From Lates calcarifer (Eukaryota; Chordata; Actinopteri; Centropomidae), in contig NC_066845.1 of assembly GCF_001640805.2 (NCBI RefSeq), forward strand, positions 23,624,307 through 23,688,306: a stretch of DNA of 64,000 nt, given 5' to 3'. The notes beneath the pieces were generated by a model that was given only the letters and a program-made list of their open reading frames with translations, did no database searches and was not told where the DNA came from. This document shows, piece by piece, positions 48,297 to 61,395 of this stretch; within the stretch, counting starts at the first letter, position 1, and the number at the start of each line of letters is the position of its first letter. Position numbers and translations under genes: made by a program.

Positions 48297-50519
48297 GTTT
48301 CTGTCTGGTTGAACAGTCGTTATATAACTTCATGTACACAGTTGTGAATTTATCTGAGCAGTAACATAATTGACATTGTGTTATATTATGAGCTCCTGTT
48401 ATGTCATGTTTATTGGTGATGGTGCATGAAGTAGCCCTCTTATCTCCTCTTGCTTTAAAGTGACAGACTCCTTAATTAGCCCTTTTTTACTGAGGGAGAA
48501 CTGTAGTAGATGGGTAACATTACCTGCACTTACACTATGAGAACATCTGTGTTTTAATATATGACCAAGAAGTGAAGCAGTCTGACGTCCATATCCGTGC
48601 ATGGATTAAAAAAACAGGCCTCAAAAGATGGCAGCGTACCACTGAGAAGCATTATTACCAAACCAGTTTTCCAGGATGTTGACAGTCGGCCTGTTTTGTT
48701 TATTCAAATTAGAGATTGTGTTTGTTCTTTTCATAACTCAGCTGGCTTTAACAGGCAGCAGTGTGCTTTGTAGGTGAGATACTGTAACACATGGTTTGTA
48801 TGGAGCCCTAAAATTTGATTTATTATGTAGATTAAAACAAGACCTAATGAAATAAACAATAATTTAAAATCCCTACCCATCAGTCCCTGCCTCTCCTTGG
48901 CCCAGTGTTATACTTTCCACATCTGTGAGTACGTAAGGGCCCATATGATGTTAATTTCATCATCGGAGGATGCATGCAGGGCTCTTGGTCTGCATACCTA
49001 CCAGTTAGGGTCATGTGTCCCCCACGCAGATTCCAAAAGGACCAGATAAAGTCTGCAGCTTTCTGCTCTAGCAGGCTTGTTAACTGTCCACACTTGGTCA
49101 GCTAGCTTCTGTTAGCCAGCAGAAACAAGAGTGTCAAAGTGATTTTTTTTAGGGAGGGAGTCATTAATGTATATTACTAGATTAATAATGATTGTTTACA
49201 ATTAAATTTATTTCATTTGTGGCAGGTAATCATTGACTGGAGCTGCAAATTTTTTATCAACAAGGACTAATAATACTGTGGTTGGTGCTCTACCCAACTA
49301 GTAACTGTATAATGAAATTATTTAGTTAATATTGTTGAGCTGCAGAGTGAAGTAATCTCTGTTCCAGTGAGCTCATATTAGAGGACGTTTGAACAAACAC
49401 AGACATGGTGGTATAATATTTCCTCGGCAGGTTATCTGTTGTTCATTGTTGATACAACTGCCCTCCCTTCCTCTCTCCCATAGCTGTTTTGCATATTCAG
49501 TGACATCTGTCACCGGCAAATGCTGATTGTTCCTGCCCTCCAGTGTAGCTGAAATAATAGCAGAGCACGGGTCACCACTCAAGTCAATATTTGCTCATGG
49601 ACAGCGCCTTCTGGGCAGGGGCTGCTTCTGTTTTACAGAGAGTTTTAATCATTAATAATCGTTACAGTTCATTAGAAAGTTTTTTTTAACTTATCAGGAT
49701 CAAGGATTTTAAACCTCTCCATACTCCAAAGGTGACAAATTATCCCTGTGAGAACGGAGAAGCAAATTTAGTTTTTGATTCTCAAGTTAAAAGCAAGGTT
49801 ATAGCATCCACAAAATTACAAGCAAAGTAGAATTTCTTTTACCGCCACATGAAGTTTAGTTGAAAGGTGGGGAGGGTGTTGCTCAGAAATGTTCTGTGGT
49901 TGGTTATCACATCTTAAATTACAGAATATTGGACAAGATTAGAAAAAATAAAAGCTAATAAAACCTGAAGAAGATGCCAGAGATGATTTTCAACTTAAAC
50001 CAAGGATGTTGCAGTTGCTCAGTATGGATCTTTTAATACCATAGTACTATTTGAACTCATGTGTATTTGTTGTTTTATAGTACTGAGTCTCCAAGGATTT
50101 TGGCAAATAGTTGATCTGACTGGTGGACATGGAGTGCCAAAACAAATCTGTCATCACTTAAGTGCACCTCTACATCTAACAAATGAAATAATTCACTTTG
50201 TATTCACATCATTTTTATTGCTTAACTGATAAGAAAAAATAATAATAATATAATAATAATACTACATAAGTTTTCATTGAACAAAAATAAAAGAGGCCAA
50301 CTCTTTGTCAAGTGAATTCTCAATCATTAAGGATACAACCAAATGAATAAACATGAGATAAATTCAGATTAAAATACTAAAACTTATATCAGCAGACAGT
50401 GAGAGCTGCAACACATTTAGGTGTTGAAAAGTGGGAATCTAGCAGACGCAGAATATTTTGTCCTCGTTTAGAGCTGTCAATACACACTTGAGAAAACATG
50501 AAATTGTTGTTTTTTCTTT

Positions 50520-50960
50520 TTTTTCCCCTGCCTCTGAATCATTCCCAGAGGTGACGCTGAAAATTCCCAGAATACCCCGGGAGATAATCCCTTTGTTTTG
50601 GTGGAAGTGGGGATCCTCCCGGCGAACCGAGGGCAGCTATAATGCCACAGTGTTTCCAGTGGAATGTTACTGCTATTGTTGACCGGGATGACTCCCACTG
50701 GGAAGACAACCCACCCCCCAACCCCCCAACTCCCTCCCTCCTCACCCCCTCACCCCTTCACTGCCAACACAATACAATGTGTTGCATTATACCTATGAAG
50801 GCATGCTACTGTTTTCATAGCCTATGACCCTGTGACCGCGAGCCGAGGCCAAGATAATGAAAAGGATGACACGGAAGTCATCGGTTAGTCCCACAGTTAT
50901 TACAGCTTCCTCTGCACAACCACGGCTGGGAATCCATGCTTTTTATTTTTTCAAACGCAG
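50520..50960. promoter_or_regulatory. Candidate conserved non-coding element E
   Basis: Mixed-composition island with CpGs ('cctcccggcgaaccgagggc', 'gtgaccgcgagccgaggcc') between AT-rich flanks, interrupted by a C-rich simple stretch at about 50710-50760. No splice-flanked ORF. Confidence 0.25.
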
Positions 50961-51119
50961 AGCTCTGCCTAAAGACACTGGAGCGAGGCTTTTTATTTTG
51001 TACACAACTCTTTATATCTGAGTGGTTAAATGTCAATGTGAGGAAAGAAACAACTCTATGCAGATATAATATTTTGATGTTGCAAGAGACAAGTACTGAA
51101 GTTAGAAAAGTTTTTATAT

Positions 51120-51250
51120 CTACAGCTGCAGCTAAAGACTATTTTTATGATTGATTAATCCGTTAATAACTTCTTAAATTAATTGATAAAGCATTTAATC
51201 TGTCACATGTACAATACCCATCAAAATGTCCCAGAACAGAAAGTGATGCC
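51120..51250 (+). mobile_element. Diverged MITE copy 4 (partial)
   Basis: 'cagctgcagctaaagactat' then 'tgattgattaatccgttaat' and 'aatgtcccagaacagaaagt'. Confidence 0.45.
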
Positions 51251-52119
51251 TTGTGGTTTTAAATTGCAAAATAATTTGTTATTAATTGTAAATGTAAAAT
51301 GACCCATTATAAAGATAGAAAAAGGAGTAACTGTAATTGAGAAACCTGAGAAATCACCATGAACTCTTTATACTGTATGATATAAAACTTTTGCACTTAA
51401 GTACTTGTTTCAGAAACAGTATAAACAACCTAAAAGCATCAGTGCAAACACACCTTCTGGTTTATCTTGGCTCAGTTGATAAACCACTTCTGAATAGATT
51501 TTGTTTTACCTTTCTTCACCTGTAGCAGCTCTGTCTCTCTCTCCATTTGCTGTTTTAACTACTTCCTGAAGCTGTTGACGTTTACTGCACAAAGACACAG
51601 AGAGTCTGTTGTCGTTTTTCAGAGGGAATGGAAACAGCTCAAGTGTCTGTCAGCGTTGAAGGACACACCTCTCAGAGATTGTTTAGTGTGTGGTTTGTAG
51701 TTGATACAGTGTTTTTCCATGTGTATGAACAGGACTGGGTATTATACCTGTCTGTGTCGACTGAAATGTGCCCTATCAAGTACAAAATGCTGGAAGATGA
51801 TGGTTGTTCAGATTGTTTTATCAGATTTAAAGCAAGTGTTTGCTAATTTTAGACTGCTTAATTTAGACTGCTTGTGTTTGGATAATATTTAGAGATTGAT
51901 TTCTCGAAAATAAGGTATCAAAAAACTGTTTTATTTTGATATTGTTACAAAAACTAACATGTTCCATAGATAAAAGTATTAAAAAATTATTTAAGAAATT
52001 AAAGTTAAGTTGGTTTGTCCTTTGTCTTTTCAGCAATAAAAATGTTCTTAAATACTTTCTTGATCTATGATATATCTTTAATCTTAATTCCAAAGCTCTA
52101 ACCTAGAAATGCAACTATT

Positions 52120-52350
52120 TTGATACCCAATTAATCACTTTGAGTCTTTTTTTTTTTTTAAGAAAAAAACCTGAATTTTATGGTTATGTGATTTTTTTCT
52201 GGTTTCTGTAGTCATCTCTGACAGTAAACTGAATAACTTTGGGTTTTGGATGTTTAAAAACATCATGCTTTCAGCTCTTTCTTACATTTTATAGACCAAA
52301 TGACTCATCGATTAATTGAGACCATAATTAATTGATAGAGGAAATTATCA
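52120..52350 (+). mobile_element. Diverged MITE copy 5
   Basis: Contains 'agtaaactgaataactttgg' and the 3' terminal block 'cattttatagaccaaatgac' followed by 'tcatcgattaattgag'. Confidence 0.6.
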
Positions 52351-52459
52351 GCAGTTTAAAAAGCTTTATTTATCCTTCATGGGTCCTGGTTTTATGGCTG
52401 ATTTTGGCACATCACTAACCTTGTCCACTCTCTCTGTCTCTTTGTTCTCATATGTCCTC

Positions 52460-52760
52460 GTCGTTTCCCCCCCTTGGGAATAAATTAGACTTTCAAATTT
52501 GGGACTACAGTGGCGTGTGGACAGCTCTGAGCGCTGTCTATGAGGATACCCGGGGGCCTCATCGCTACTGTCATCCTCCCAAAAAGACACCCCCCACCCA
52601 CCCCTTCCTTCCTTCCCCATACGCACCTTTTTATCTCCCCCTCTCTCAGTGGAACAAATCATTTAGCTGCCACCCTAATGGGATTAGTCCTCCCTCCCTC
52701 CCTCTCTTGTCTTCTCTCCTTTCTTTCACAAGCTCGAGTCCATCTTTCAGTTCCTCTCTG
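52460..52760. promoter_or_regulatory. Candidate conserved non-coding element F
   Basis: Island containing 'gctctgagcgctgtctatga' and 'gccaccctaatgggattagt', the latter with an OTX/PITX-type GGATTA (52681-52686). Flanked by pyrimidine-rich tracts. Confidence 0.25.
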
Positions 52761-52979
52761 GAAAAACACAAGTGGCCCATCTAAATGAGAAGCTTTAGAG
52801 AGGGAAAACTGTGAATTAATGAGGAGTAAATGGAGGATTTTAGAGCTTCATTCACCTCCGTTAGCCTCGTCATGTTTCCTGAATTTGTTGCTAAAGTTTC
52901 TGCTGTTGCTCACCGTCTGTTTCCACTCAAGGCCAAATCAACTCTGTAATAGCTGCAGTTTGGTTGCTTTATCATCACA

Positions 52980-53230
52980 AGGCGTCCCAGCGACTGAGCA
53001 GGGATAACGGTGATTTGCCCCCCCCTCCCCCCGAGATTAGCATGCTTGATATCCCTGATGACAAATGACACTGAAGCCAGTTAATCAGTCCTAACCATTG
53101 ATGTCACCACATTAAGTGGGTACGGTCCTGACCTCGCCATGATAAACAATGAGGCCAGCTGAGAGGGAGAGATAGAGGGAGAGTCGGCGTCAGCTGGAGA
53201 CGAGGTGCTCAACAGATGGACATGAATATA
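52980..53230. promoter_or_regulatory. Candidate conserved non-coding element G
   Basis: Complex, non-repetitive sequence from 'gcgtcccagcgactgagc' through 'gagattagcatgcttgatat' to 'gataaacaatgaggccagct', with a C-run at about 53020-53033. Confidence 0.2.
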
Positions 53231-53654
53231 TTGTACGTTACATTTATGTTTTTATTACACACACACCCCGTCACAAAAGCTACATTTGCAGATAAAGTAA
53301 CTGCACAACAAGGATGAAAACCCAGTCACATCAGGAAGTAGCTCAGTGAAGTTCATCTGTTTGTCTTTGGCAAAGTGAACTGTGATGTAGGAAGTAGGCA
53401 GGCATTACATTTTTGATAAAATGTAAAGCTCTGCAGGTGTTAACTCAGGTGTTTAGTGACTTTGCCTGAAAGCTGCTGCTGTTTTACCAGTCTACTGGCT
53501 CTAGAGCATATATTTTCTGTGCAACCATCTTTATTTAGCTTATACCTCAATGTCATGATATTCTTGCCATTCAAAAACCCAGAAAAACACATTATATTGT
53601 TAGATTTTAAGGACATATTTCTTCATTATGAGCAGGGAGCCAACTAACTACTGT

Positions 53655-53965
53655 TTTCCTCATCAGTTAATCTGATGTTTATTGTCTTGATTAATCATAT
53701 TGTCCATTAAGGAAAACTGTCTCTATAATTTCCTACAGTTCAAGAAAATTATTTTAGTTAGTTTATTTATAGTTTAGTTTATTTTGTTGTTTGACTAACA
53801 CATAGACAAAGATATTTAATTTACTACCATAAATGACAAAATACATCAAATCCTGACATTTGAGAATGTACAATGTTCAAACATTTGTGGCATTTTTGCT
53901 TGAAAAATGAGTCAGTGATACAGATTAATTTAGTGTTGATCAACTACTCAGTTCATCGACAGACA
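53655..53965 (-). mobile_element. Diverged MITE copy 6
   Basis: The minus strand shows the family's 'catttttcaagcaaaaatgc' and 'tctcaaatgtcaggatttga' order, ending with AATCA/TTAATCA-rich termini. Confidence 0.55.
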
Positions 53966-54059
53966 ACATATGATGTACCTTTTTTTAACTGGCTTTTCAA
54001 TGTCTGTACTTCTGTAATTGTATTAAGAATTGCTTTAATTAGCTTGGTTTAAATCTGTA

Positions 54060-54420
54060 AAGCGCAGACCTTCTCACATATGTTCCCTTCCCTCAGTCAC
54101 CTGTTGGTCAGTCGCCGCCTTCTGCCAATGACGCTGATCGTGAGATTTTGATCAGTTCAGAAGCCAAGCGGTTTAATGATTCAGATAAAACCTTGCGTGG
54201 AAAACATCTTATCTCCTGGAGGCTGTTTCATGCTCATCCTGTGGTTGAATGCCTCTGAAGCTGGCAGGTGTCGGTCCTGCTTCCCACTGACGCTCGGCCA
54301 TGTTTTGTTCCCAGGACCTGGACCATGGCACAGCTGGGACTACATCAGACCCTAGAGATAAAAATCTGGCTCTTCAGGGAGCGCTGATTGATTTTGAAAG
54401 AGAAAAAAGAACGGCATAAA
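54060..54420. promoter_or_regulatory. Candidate conserved non-coding element H
   Basis: About 360 bp of mixed composition with 'cagtcgccgccttctgccaa', 'aagccaagcggtttaatgat' and 'tcagggagcgctgattgatt'. The ttgttcccag at about 54306-54315 resembles an acceptor, but the downstream frame closes at once. Confidence 0.25.
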
Positions 54421-55399
54421 AACATACCCTTCATCTCTTGTAGTTAATTTGCTCACAAATGTAGGTCAGTTTGAGAAAAGAGTGTGTAGGCCAGCTGACT
54501 GGGACCTTGAAAACCGTCTTGTCTTTATTTCTACGACCTCTGTAGTTTCTTTTATTTCTTGCTGTAGCCTGATCACATGATCTTTGTCCAAAAATGCTCT
54601 TTTTTTTTTCTGCTTCATTTTGAGTTTATGCAATTTATTAACCATGTTGTGCTCTCAAATGTTCCTAAACATTAACAGTAGTGTTCCAAGCACATAAACT
54701 AAGGATATATTTACTTTAAAATGTTGATTATATATTTATATATCTGACTGAAATAACCCAACTCAGAATTTTGTCAGATTTTTACGAATAAGAATTCAAC
54801 TATTGGTTCTTGTTTTTCATGCAGACATAAAGTAGTTGTATATTGTAGCTCAACTAGGTTGCTGCTTGATTGAGAGAGAAAAGTAAAAAAAATTAAAAAA
54901 TTAAAGGAGTATGGTGGAAGATTTAGTGACATCTAGTGGTGAGAATGCAGATTGCAACCAACTGAATACCTGTCACCTCACCCTCTCCCTTTACAAGCGT
55001 GTCAGAGAATCTATGGTGGCTGTCGGGTGACAAAAAGGCGTCAACTATTGCGTCGACTAGTCTGTCAAATTAAGAGGTTAATTTATATAGCTACATTTAG
55101 GTACTGTATTTAGTTGATAGTCTGCAAAACTGTAGGTAAGAGCTCTTCATCTTCGTCTTCCATACAAACTTCAGCTTCAACATAAATACCATGTAGTACA
55201 GCAGTATATCTGTACCTGAGGGATACTGACACATGATTAGTGACAGTGTATCCGGTTGCATGCTTGCGTGACAACTTGCTGTGAACCCCATTGAAATGGC
55301 ATCCTCTCTCATGCTGTCTATGCAGCTTTGATCATTATAGGTCTGAGAGCAGCATCTCTATACATTAGAGTAACCCCCCTCCCACCACCATCACCACCG

Positions 55400-55950
55400 C
55401 TCCGCCTTTCCTGGCAGTAGTCCAGCGCAGCGTGGCCCGTGACTCATTAACACCATAATTGGTCCAGCGGCTCAAATGTCTAATCAAGACAGACGAAGTT
55501 TGTCCAGCTCTGAAAACTGTCATCGTCAAACGCCACAGAATAAATTTGTGGAAATTCAGTTTGCAGAAATCAGCCTGTTACTTCTCTTTAAGGTGCTTTC
55601 ATAAAATGTTTTGTCCGTTGGCTCAGTTCAGTGTCTGTTGGTAAGGGTTCAGTGAAAGAGCTCCTTCTCCCTCCTTCAGGCTGTCATGAGTTTAATTAGC
55701 TTGTTCTTCATTGTCCGGCTGCTGTCAGCGGAGAAGGGCAGCAGAGGGACGCAGCGGCAGATCTCATTGGTCCGTCTCCAAAAGGTCAGCGGAGTGGGTT
55801 CGCTCGGCACAAAAGCAAACACGGGAGCACTTAAGACGGGGAATTTCTCCCACAATGCCTCTTTGAGCGAGCTGACAACAGGAGTGAAAGCTCTGGGAGT
55901 GACAGTCTCTCACTGCAGCTTCATCTGGAGTTATAATGACTTTGTTTAGA
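55400..55950. promoter_or_regulatory. Candidate conserved non-coding element I
   Basis: Two adjoining CpG-containing islands ('gtccagcgcagcgtggcccg' with 'ttaacaccataattgg', and 'ctgctgtcagcggagaaggg' to 'ctctttgagcgagctgacaa'). An 87-codon ORF (55686-55949) lies inside but matches no family and lacks bounding splice sites. Confidence 0.25.
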
Positions 55951-56089
55951 GCAAAGTTGTTGGATTTTGAGATTATGATGAAGATAACTGTGAGAACAAC
56001 ATTTTGTTTTTCTTCTTCTTGGCTCTAAAATGACCTAAAGTCTCCTTTTTTTCCTTTTAAAGTTTAATTTATTAGATTTAATTAGATTA

Positions 56090-56270
56090 GACCTAGGTGA
56101 CATCTACAGATGTTTTATTTTGTCCAAAATCCAAAGATATTCAGTTTACTATCAAATACTCACATTAGAAGAGCAAATATTTGCATTTTTGCTTTAAATA
56201 AAAGGCTAAAACGATTATTTGATTATCAGAATAGTTGATTAATTGTTGTAGCTGTAGCTGTGACACAATA
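56090..56270 (-). mobile_element. Diverged MITE copy 7
   Basis: Plus strand 'ttttgtccaaaatccaaaga' and 'tattcagtttactatcaaat', then 'gattatttgattatcagaat' and 'gttgattaattgttgtagct': the reverse complement of the family order. Confidence 0.65.
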
Positions 56271-56404
56271 ATGAAAACCAAACTCTATTCCAATCACATC
56301 ATGATAATGAAATTAAATTTGGTGCTTTGTTTTTACATCCAAAAATAAATGTGTTTTAGTGGTGCATTGTGTGCAGGATGTTCAGAATATTAGGAACACT
56401 TATG

Positions 56405-56580
56405 AATATATCAGAGCTGCAAGGATTAGTTGATTGTCAGAAAAATAATCTGCCATGATTCTGATTGATTAATTGATAAAAGTAATTTTTTAAGCAAAAG
56501 TTTTTTAAAAGCCTTTCCACTTGCTTTTCTCTGCTTTATATCTTTGTAAACTGAATCTTTTTGGGTCCTGAAATGTTGAA
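56405..56580 (+). mobile_element. Diverged MITE copy 8
   Basis: Begins 'agagctgcaaggattagttg' and continues 'ttttttaagcaaaag', 'ttgtaaactgaatctttttg'. Confidence 0.65.
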
Positions 56581-57159
56581 AATGAATCTTCATCACAGCT
56601 GCAGAGATATTTTGAGTCCACTTTGCATGGTGCCTTATTGAGGAGGGTCCCCTGCATGGTGGTGTTCACCGACCCATGGCTCCCCCTCCGCCTTGGTGAC
56701 TCCACTCAAGAGCTAAACAAATAAGTGGCTCCAGCCTGTCCTTGGTCAAGTGCAGGCTGGCTAGAGGAGGGCATGTGTTGGCAGGGGGAGGGAGGGAGGA
56801 TGACAAAGACAGGGAGGGTAACAGCCTGTCCTGGTGTGGAGCAGGAACACTGGATGTTTTAAAGTATTCAAGGCCACATCGAACAAGTGATTCAGGGAGC
56901 TGAGGATGATGGAGAGGGGGACAAAACCCTCAGAGGATGTTTTTGTGCTTCTGTGACTCAACTCTTTGTAGGTAAGGGAAAAAATTTACAGTGTGCCTTT
57001 GGTGGGGACCCCCTGAGAGTCTTTAAAGTCTTTGAAGGTGCAGAAAACAGGAAGTTTGACTTGGAGGGCAGAAGTTTACAAGGTCTAGGTGATGTTCAGT
57101 CACATGTTAAGGACAGAGAAAGTGAAAATGTTGCTTATTCCAGCTGTTTTCTCGTCTGG

Positions 57160-57420
57160 ACTAGAGCTAAAATGACTCTTATAATCAAGAAGTGGATCGA
57201 CAGATGCTTTTCTCTTTTTTATATCTTTGTAAATAGATTGACTCTGGGCTTTGGAGCTGTTGTTTGGATATAAAAGCCATTTGAAGATGTAATCACAGAC
57301 TTTTAGGAAAATGTAATAAGCAGTTTAGACTTTTTTTTCTTTGACATTTTAGATTAATTACTGATATAAGAGAATATTGATCAGGCTAGTCAGTAAATAA
57401 AATAATCTAAAGCTGCAGAA
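57160..57420 (+). mobile_element. Diverged MITE copy 9
   Basis: 'actagagctaaaatgactct' to 'aaataatctaaagctgcaga', with 'tgactctgggctttggagct' and 'tttgacattttagattaatt' in family order. Confidence 0.55.
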
Positions 57421-57708
57421 CCAATCTGGATTCTGACTTAAAGATAAGTTACAATTATTATGTCTTAATGTGCAGAGAAAAGAAAGAGAAGGTAAAGCTT
57501 GTGAGTGTGATTCATAGACAAAAACATTCATTTCTTAAGTCCTACTTTCCTACTTTTCTAGCGGTACTTACTGAAGCACACACTCTCTGGATCTGTGCCG
57601 TCTTTCTCCTCTAGGGGGCGGTGTTGTCAGCAGAAGGAGCTGCTGTGTTAAGGGGGAAAGGTGTGGGAAGAGTTGAGTGTCCTGAACTAAATCACTGCTC
57701 AGTGCAGC

Positions 57709-57720
57709 AGCAGCAGCAGC
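57709..57720. repeat. Short (CAG)n
   Basis: Four to five CAG units followed by 'ctgattaatgatac'. Confidence 0.7.
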
Positions 57721-58345
57721 TGATTAATGATACACTATACAGTGTCTGTGAAGGGAAGTTAGACGGTGGACGAGAGAGGTGAAAACAGTCGTTGGATTGA
57801 AGATTGATCATTACCTCAATGAAGGTAGTGTTTCTTAAATGACACACTACAGTAAATGATACAGTTTAAGGTTGTTTTAGTGAACAGTGAGGGTGGAAAT
57901 CATTTAATTAAATCACTGAAGACTGTTCCAAAACATTGTTACTACTGCAGATTCATTTTAGCTGTTTTTTCTCTTTGCAAACAAATAAAGTGTTATTACC
58001 TCAAACAAGCTGAAGGCTAAATCTAATTGAGCCAGTAAAAAATGAGAGAGACTCTTGGCAACTTGGAAAAAAGGTACCCAGAAGCAGCTGATTGGCTCCT
58101 CTGCTGCAGGCAACAAAAGTAAATCTCAGAGCAGAGCAATAAATCACAGGTGAAGCACAGTGCTGGAGTTCATCTGCTGGATTTTTATCCCACCACCCTC
58201 CTGCAGGCTGTCATCCAACAAAATAAATCACACGTCAGGGTAATCATAACCAAAGATACTCTGGAATCTAATGCTTTTTTTTTCTATTTTATTGTAGATT
58301 TTGAAGTTGTACTTTCAGCTGTTCAAACCTCACTCAGGAAAGATT

Positions 58346-58358
58346 GAGGGGGGGGGGT
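58346..58358. repeat. Poly-G tract
   Basis: Run of G after 'agattga'. Simple sequence only. Confidence 0.7.
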
Positions 58359-59263
58359 TCCTAAATTCTCACGAGAGGACACTGAACCTCTGGAGAGCAG
58401 CTGTCAAGATAAAGCACAGTCTTAAAATAGAGACAGTTGAAGACACCTTTTGATAACCTCTCCATCCTGCATTTATTCTAATTTGCTTGTACCTGTGTGA
58501 GTGTTTCCGTTTCTGTTGTCAGAGCAAGTATGAAGTAGTGACTGACCCGACATCTTAACCAGCAGTCATTTCCATTTGCTCTGCTCTGCTCGACTTTGGA
58601 TTTTATAACCGCAACGTTGTCTGACAAAATCACCACACATGCAAATTAAAGACAACGGTTGTGCTGTGATTTCAGCTATATTTACTTATAAAATGATCAC
58701 TCAGAGAGAAAGTTAGAAGCTCATTCGTGTATTTGTCGGCTGCCAAGTCGCCAATTAAATGAGAGAAGAGAGTAAGGCTGTGCGATGTGCACCTGGAATC
58801 CAGCGTTTTCACCAATGTACAAAACGATTTGTCTTGGCTGGTCGTTCTCCTGTTCGGTATTTATGTTCACGAGCCATTACTGGTGACTCCCTTCTTGGAG
58901 AAAAGTCACTAAAGGGCTCTGAAAAGTCAATAAATCTAGCGACAAAAGGTGCCAAGATGGCAGCACTGCCTGTCGACTCTGGTTACATGTTCCTTAACTT
59001 CTCAACAACTTGCTGGTGGATGAGTTTGTAGTAAAGCCAACAAGGACTGCTGTCGTTTCCAGAACTGGCTGTATCACGTTCCTTTCTGTGTGTTGTGTTT
59101 GTGTGTGTGTGGGGGGTATTCACCTGCCAATCAGAAAACTGTATGAGTGGCACATTTTCACCTGTGATCTCCTCTCTGAACGCACCATCTGTGTGTAAAT
59201 GTGTCGTGATTTGAGAGTGTGCTTAGCAACTGCAGTGCTGTCATTTTTATACAGAGTACAGAT

Positions 59264-59662
59264 TAGGGCTGCACGATATTGGAAAAAACTGACGTTGCGA
59301 TTTTTTTGCGATATTAAAAAATACAAGAATTCTCACCAGATGACTTGATTCACCAATGATCAATGATCTAATTAGTAAACATCATTTAAACAAAAATCTA
59401 AAAATAAAAGCAGCTGCATCAGCCCCCTGAGTGGTTCACAAAAATACAACAATGAAATAAAAATCTCTTTTTGTAAAACAGCAGCAAAGTAGTTAAAACA
59501 AAAGAGTGGATCATGTTTTTAAACCATGTCTTTTGTGAGGTGAAAAGTTATGGCATGATCTAAAAAAAAAAAAGAGAGAAAACATTGCACGTCCTGCGAT
59601 GTGACTGTCGCACATGCGCACATCGCGATGACGATGCTCAAACGGTACATCGTGCAGCCCTA
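59264..59662. mobile_element. Intact hAT-type MITE (399 bp) with 14-bp TIRs and 8-bp TSD
   Basis: Termini tagggctgcacgat (59264-59277) and atcgtgcagcccta (59649-59662) are perfect inverted repeats. The flanks carry the identical 8-mer GTACAGAT at 59256-59263 and 59663-59670. An 8-bp duplication and the 'gcgatatt'-rich interior fit non-autonomous hAT elements known in fish. No transposase ORF. The exact ends argue for a relatively young insertion. Confidence 0.9.
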
Positions 59663-60984
59663 GTACAGATTGTAACCCGCTCTGTGACTCTGGAGTTCAC
59701 ATTTTTCAATCCTACCTAAACCCCTCACCACATTTGCAAAGCGTTTGAACCACTGTGGAATTTTTAAACAGTGTGGCTTGCTGCAGATTTCAGATTCAGC
59801 TCTGCATGTGTCTCACAGATGTCTCAATCCTGATGCTCTGTAATTTGAAATCCTCGCTCCAGGAGTCCAGAAATTTTATGCTCAGGAACTCAGATTCTGT
59901 CCTTTTCCCTATCTTGAAATAAGAAGGATCTATTTTGAAGCGTCTGTTTCAGAGCTAAAAGAGATAAAATGAGGTGGAAATGGTCAGACAGGAATGAACG
60001 ATGGCTGGGAACGTAATGACAGGGGGGTGTATGTATAATTTTCTTTGATTTAACATAATTACAGTCTTAATTGACCAAACGCTTGTCCCTCTCAGATGTT
60101 ATGTTTATCCCTGTGCACAAGGCCCATGACTGCAGCAGAGGAAGAATAGCAGGGAGCTGAAAGTGATAGCACCAGGAATAACTTGATGTGTGATTATACA
60201 GCAACAGGAATGACTGAAGGTTGACTCATCCTCTCTCTCTTTATGTGAGCGCTCTTTGGCCACTGTGCTGTTCTGGTTTCTTGTAACCTGTGATTGAACA
60301 AACCTAATTTTCGAACACTTAAGGTCAAGATTTGGGTCGAGAGTTTGCTGTTGGCTTTTCAGTTTGACCTAAAATTGGATTCTGGGCCTATTTGTAAAGG
60401 TACAGTTCTTGTTTGAGCATTTTGTGTGCAGTGTTTTAACCACTGGTGTGCATCTTTTCTTAGCTACTGTCTTCTCCTTTGAAATTATTAATTTATAGTA
60501 AGTTTCAGCTCATTGTTTAGCAGTCCAACTCACCACTGGTTGACTCTCGCTGCTTTAATAGTGTTGTTTTCAGCTGCAGAAGAAGCTCTAAAAACCCACT
60601 CTACTTGCTCAGCACTAGAGTTTGGGCATTTCCAGCAAAGCTACTGTCTGATAATCACTGGAAACTATTTGACCATAGCTTTTAGGCAGCGGTAAAAACA
60701 AGGGAGAAAATATGTTTTAAGACAAGAAACAAAGGACAGACACAGTTAGAGACTGGCTGGTATACACAGTGGAGCATTGAGAAGCTGCAGAGACGGACAT
60801 TTCCCTCTAAAAAAGACACTGGACTTACATTCAGCAGGTGGACACAAACATGTTGCTCTGTTACTGCAATATTATAAATGAACTTAAAAGGTGATAATAT
60901 GTAATGGTTGTGTTCACAAGTTGAGTTTAAGCTGCCCCCAAGTGGCCAGATAAATCAGTTATTGCAGGTTTATTAATGACAAAT

Positions 60985-61095
60985 ATTTGCTTTAATCTAT
61001 TATTTTAGTGTTTTTAGCCATGCTCGCATTGCGTTGGTAAAGCGTCCTTGGATCTTGTGAAAGGCGCTATATAAATTTAAGATCAATCATCATGT
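60985..61095 (+). repeat. LINE2/V-SINE-type 3' tail
   Basis: 'aaagcgtccttggatcttgt' followed by 'gaaaggcgctatataaattt' is the characteristic 3' end of fish L2-clade LINEs and V-SINEs. 5'-truncated. Confidence 0.6.
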
Positions 61096-61395
61096 CAAAA
61101 GTTGAATTTGTCTGCAAAACTACAGACACTGCCACCTGCACTTTGTGCTAAGTGCTAATTAGCAATTGTTGGCACAAAACTAAGACGGTAAACATCCAAC
61201 TTCTTATTAACCGAAGTGCTTCAGAAGATGCTTCCTCATCTTCCTAAACATGGGAAGTCTTTACTTTTAGTCACTCTGGTGTAGCTGGAAGTGTTTTCCC
61301 CCTCTGACCATGTGACCTCTCCAGAGAGAATACCACCCTCCTGACAGTAAACTCATAAAGTAAAAGACAAAATCCTTTCATTCTTCTGTTCCTGC

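Noticed and set aside
54306..54360. Possible acceptor ttgttcccag followed by an exon.
   Set aside because: The frames after it close quickly and no donor or family match was found.
55618..55634. 'ttggctcagttcagtg' resembles the start of miR-24, whose cluster lies in the AOPEP locus of mammals.
   Set aside because: The match stops after about 14 nt, the rest of the mature sequence does not fit, no hairpin partner is seen nearby, and no miR-23 or miR-27 sequence was noticed.
55686..55949. 87-codon ORF beginning MSLISLFFIVRLL.
   Set aside because: No family recognised, no bounding splice sites, and it lies in an island that reads more like a regulatory element.
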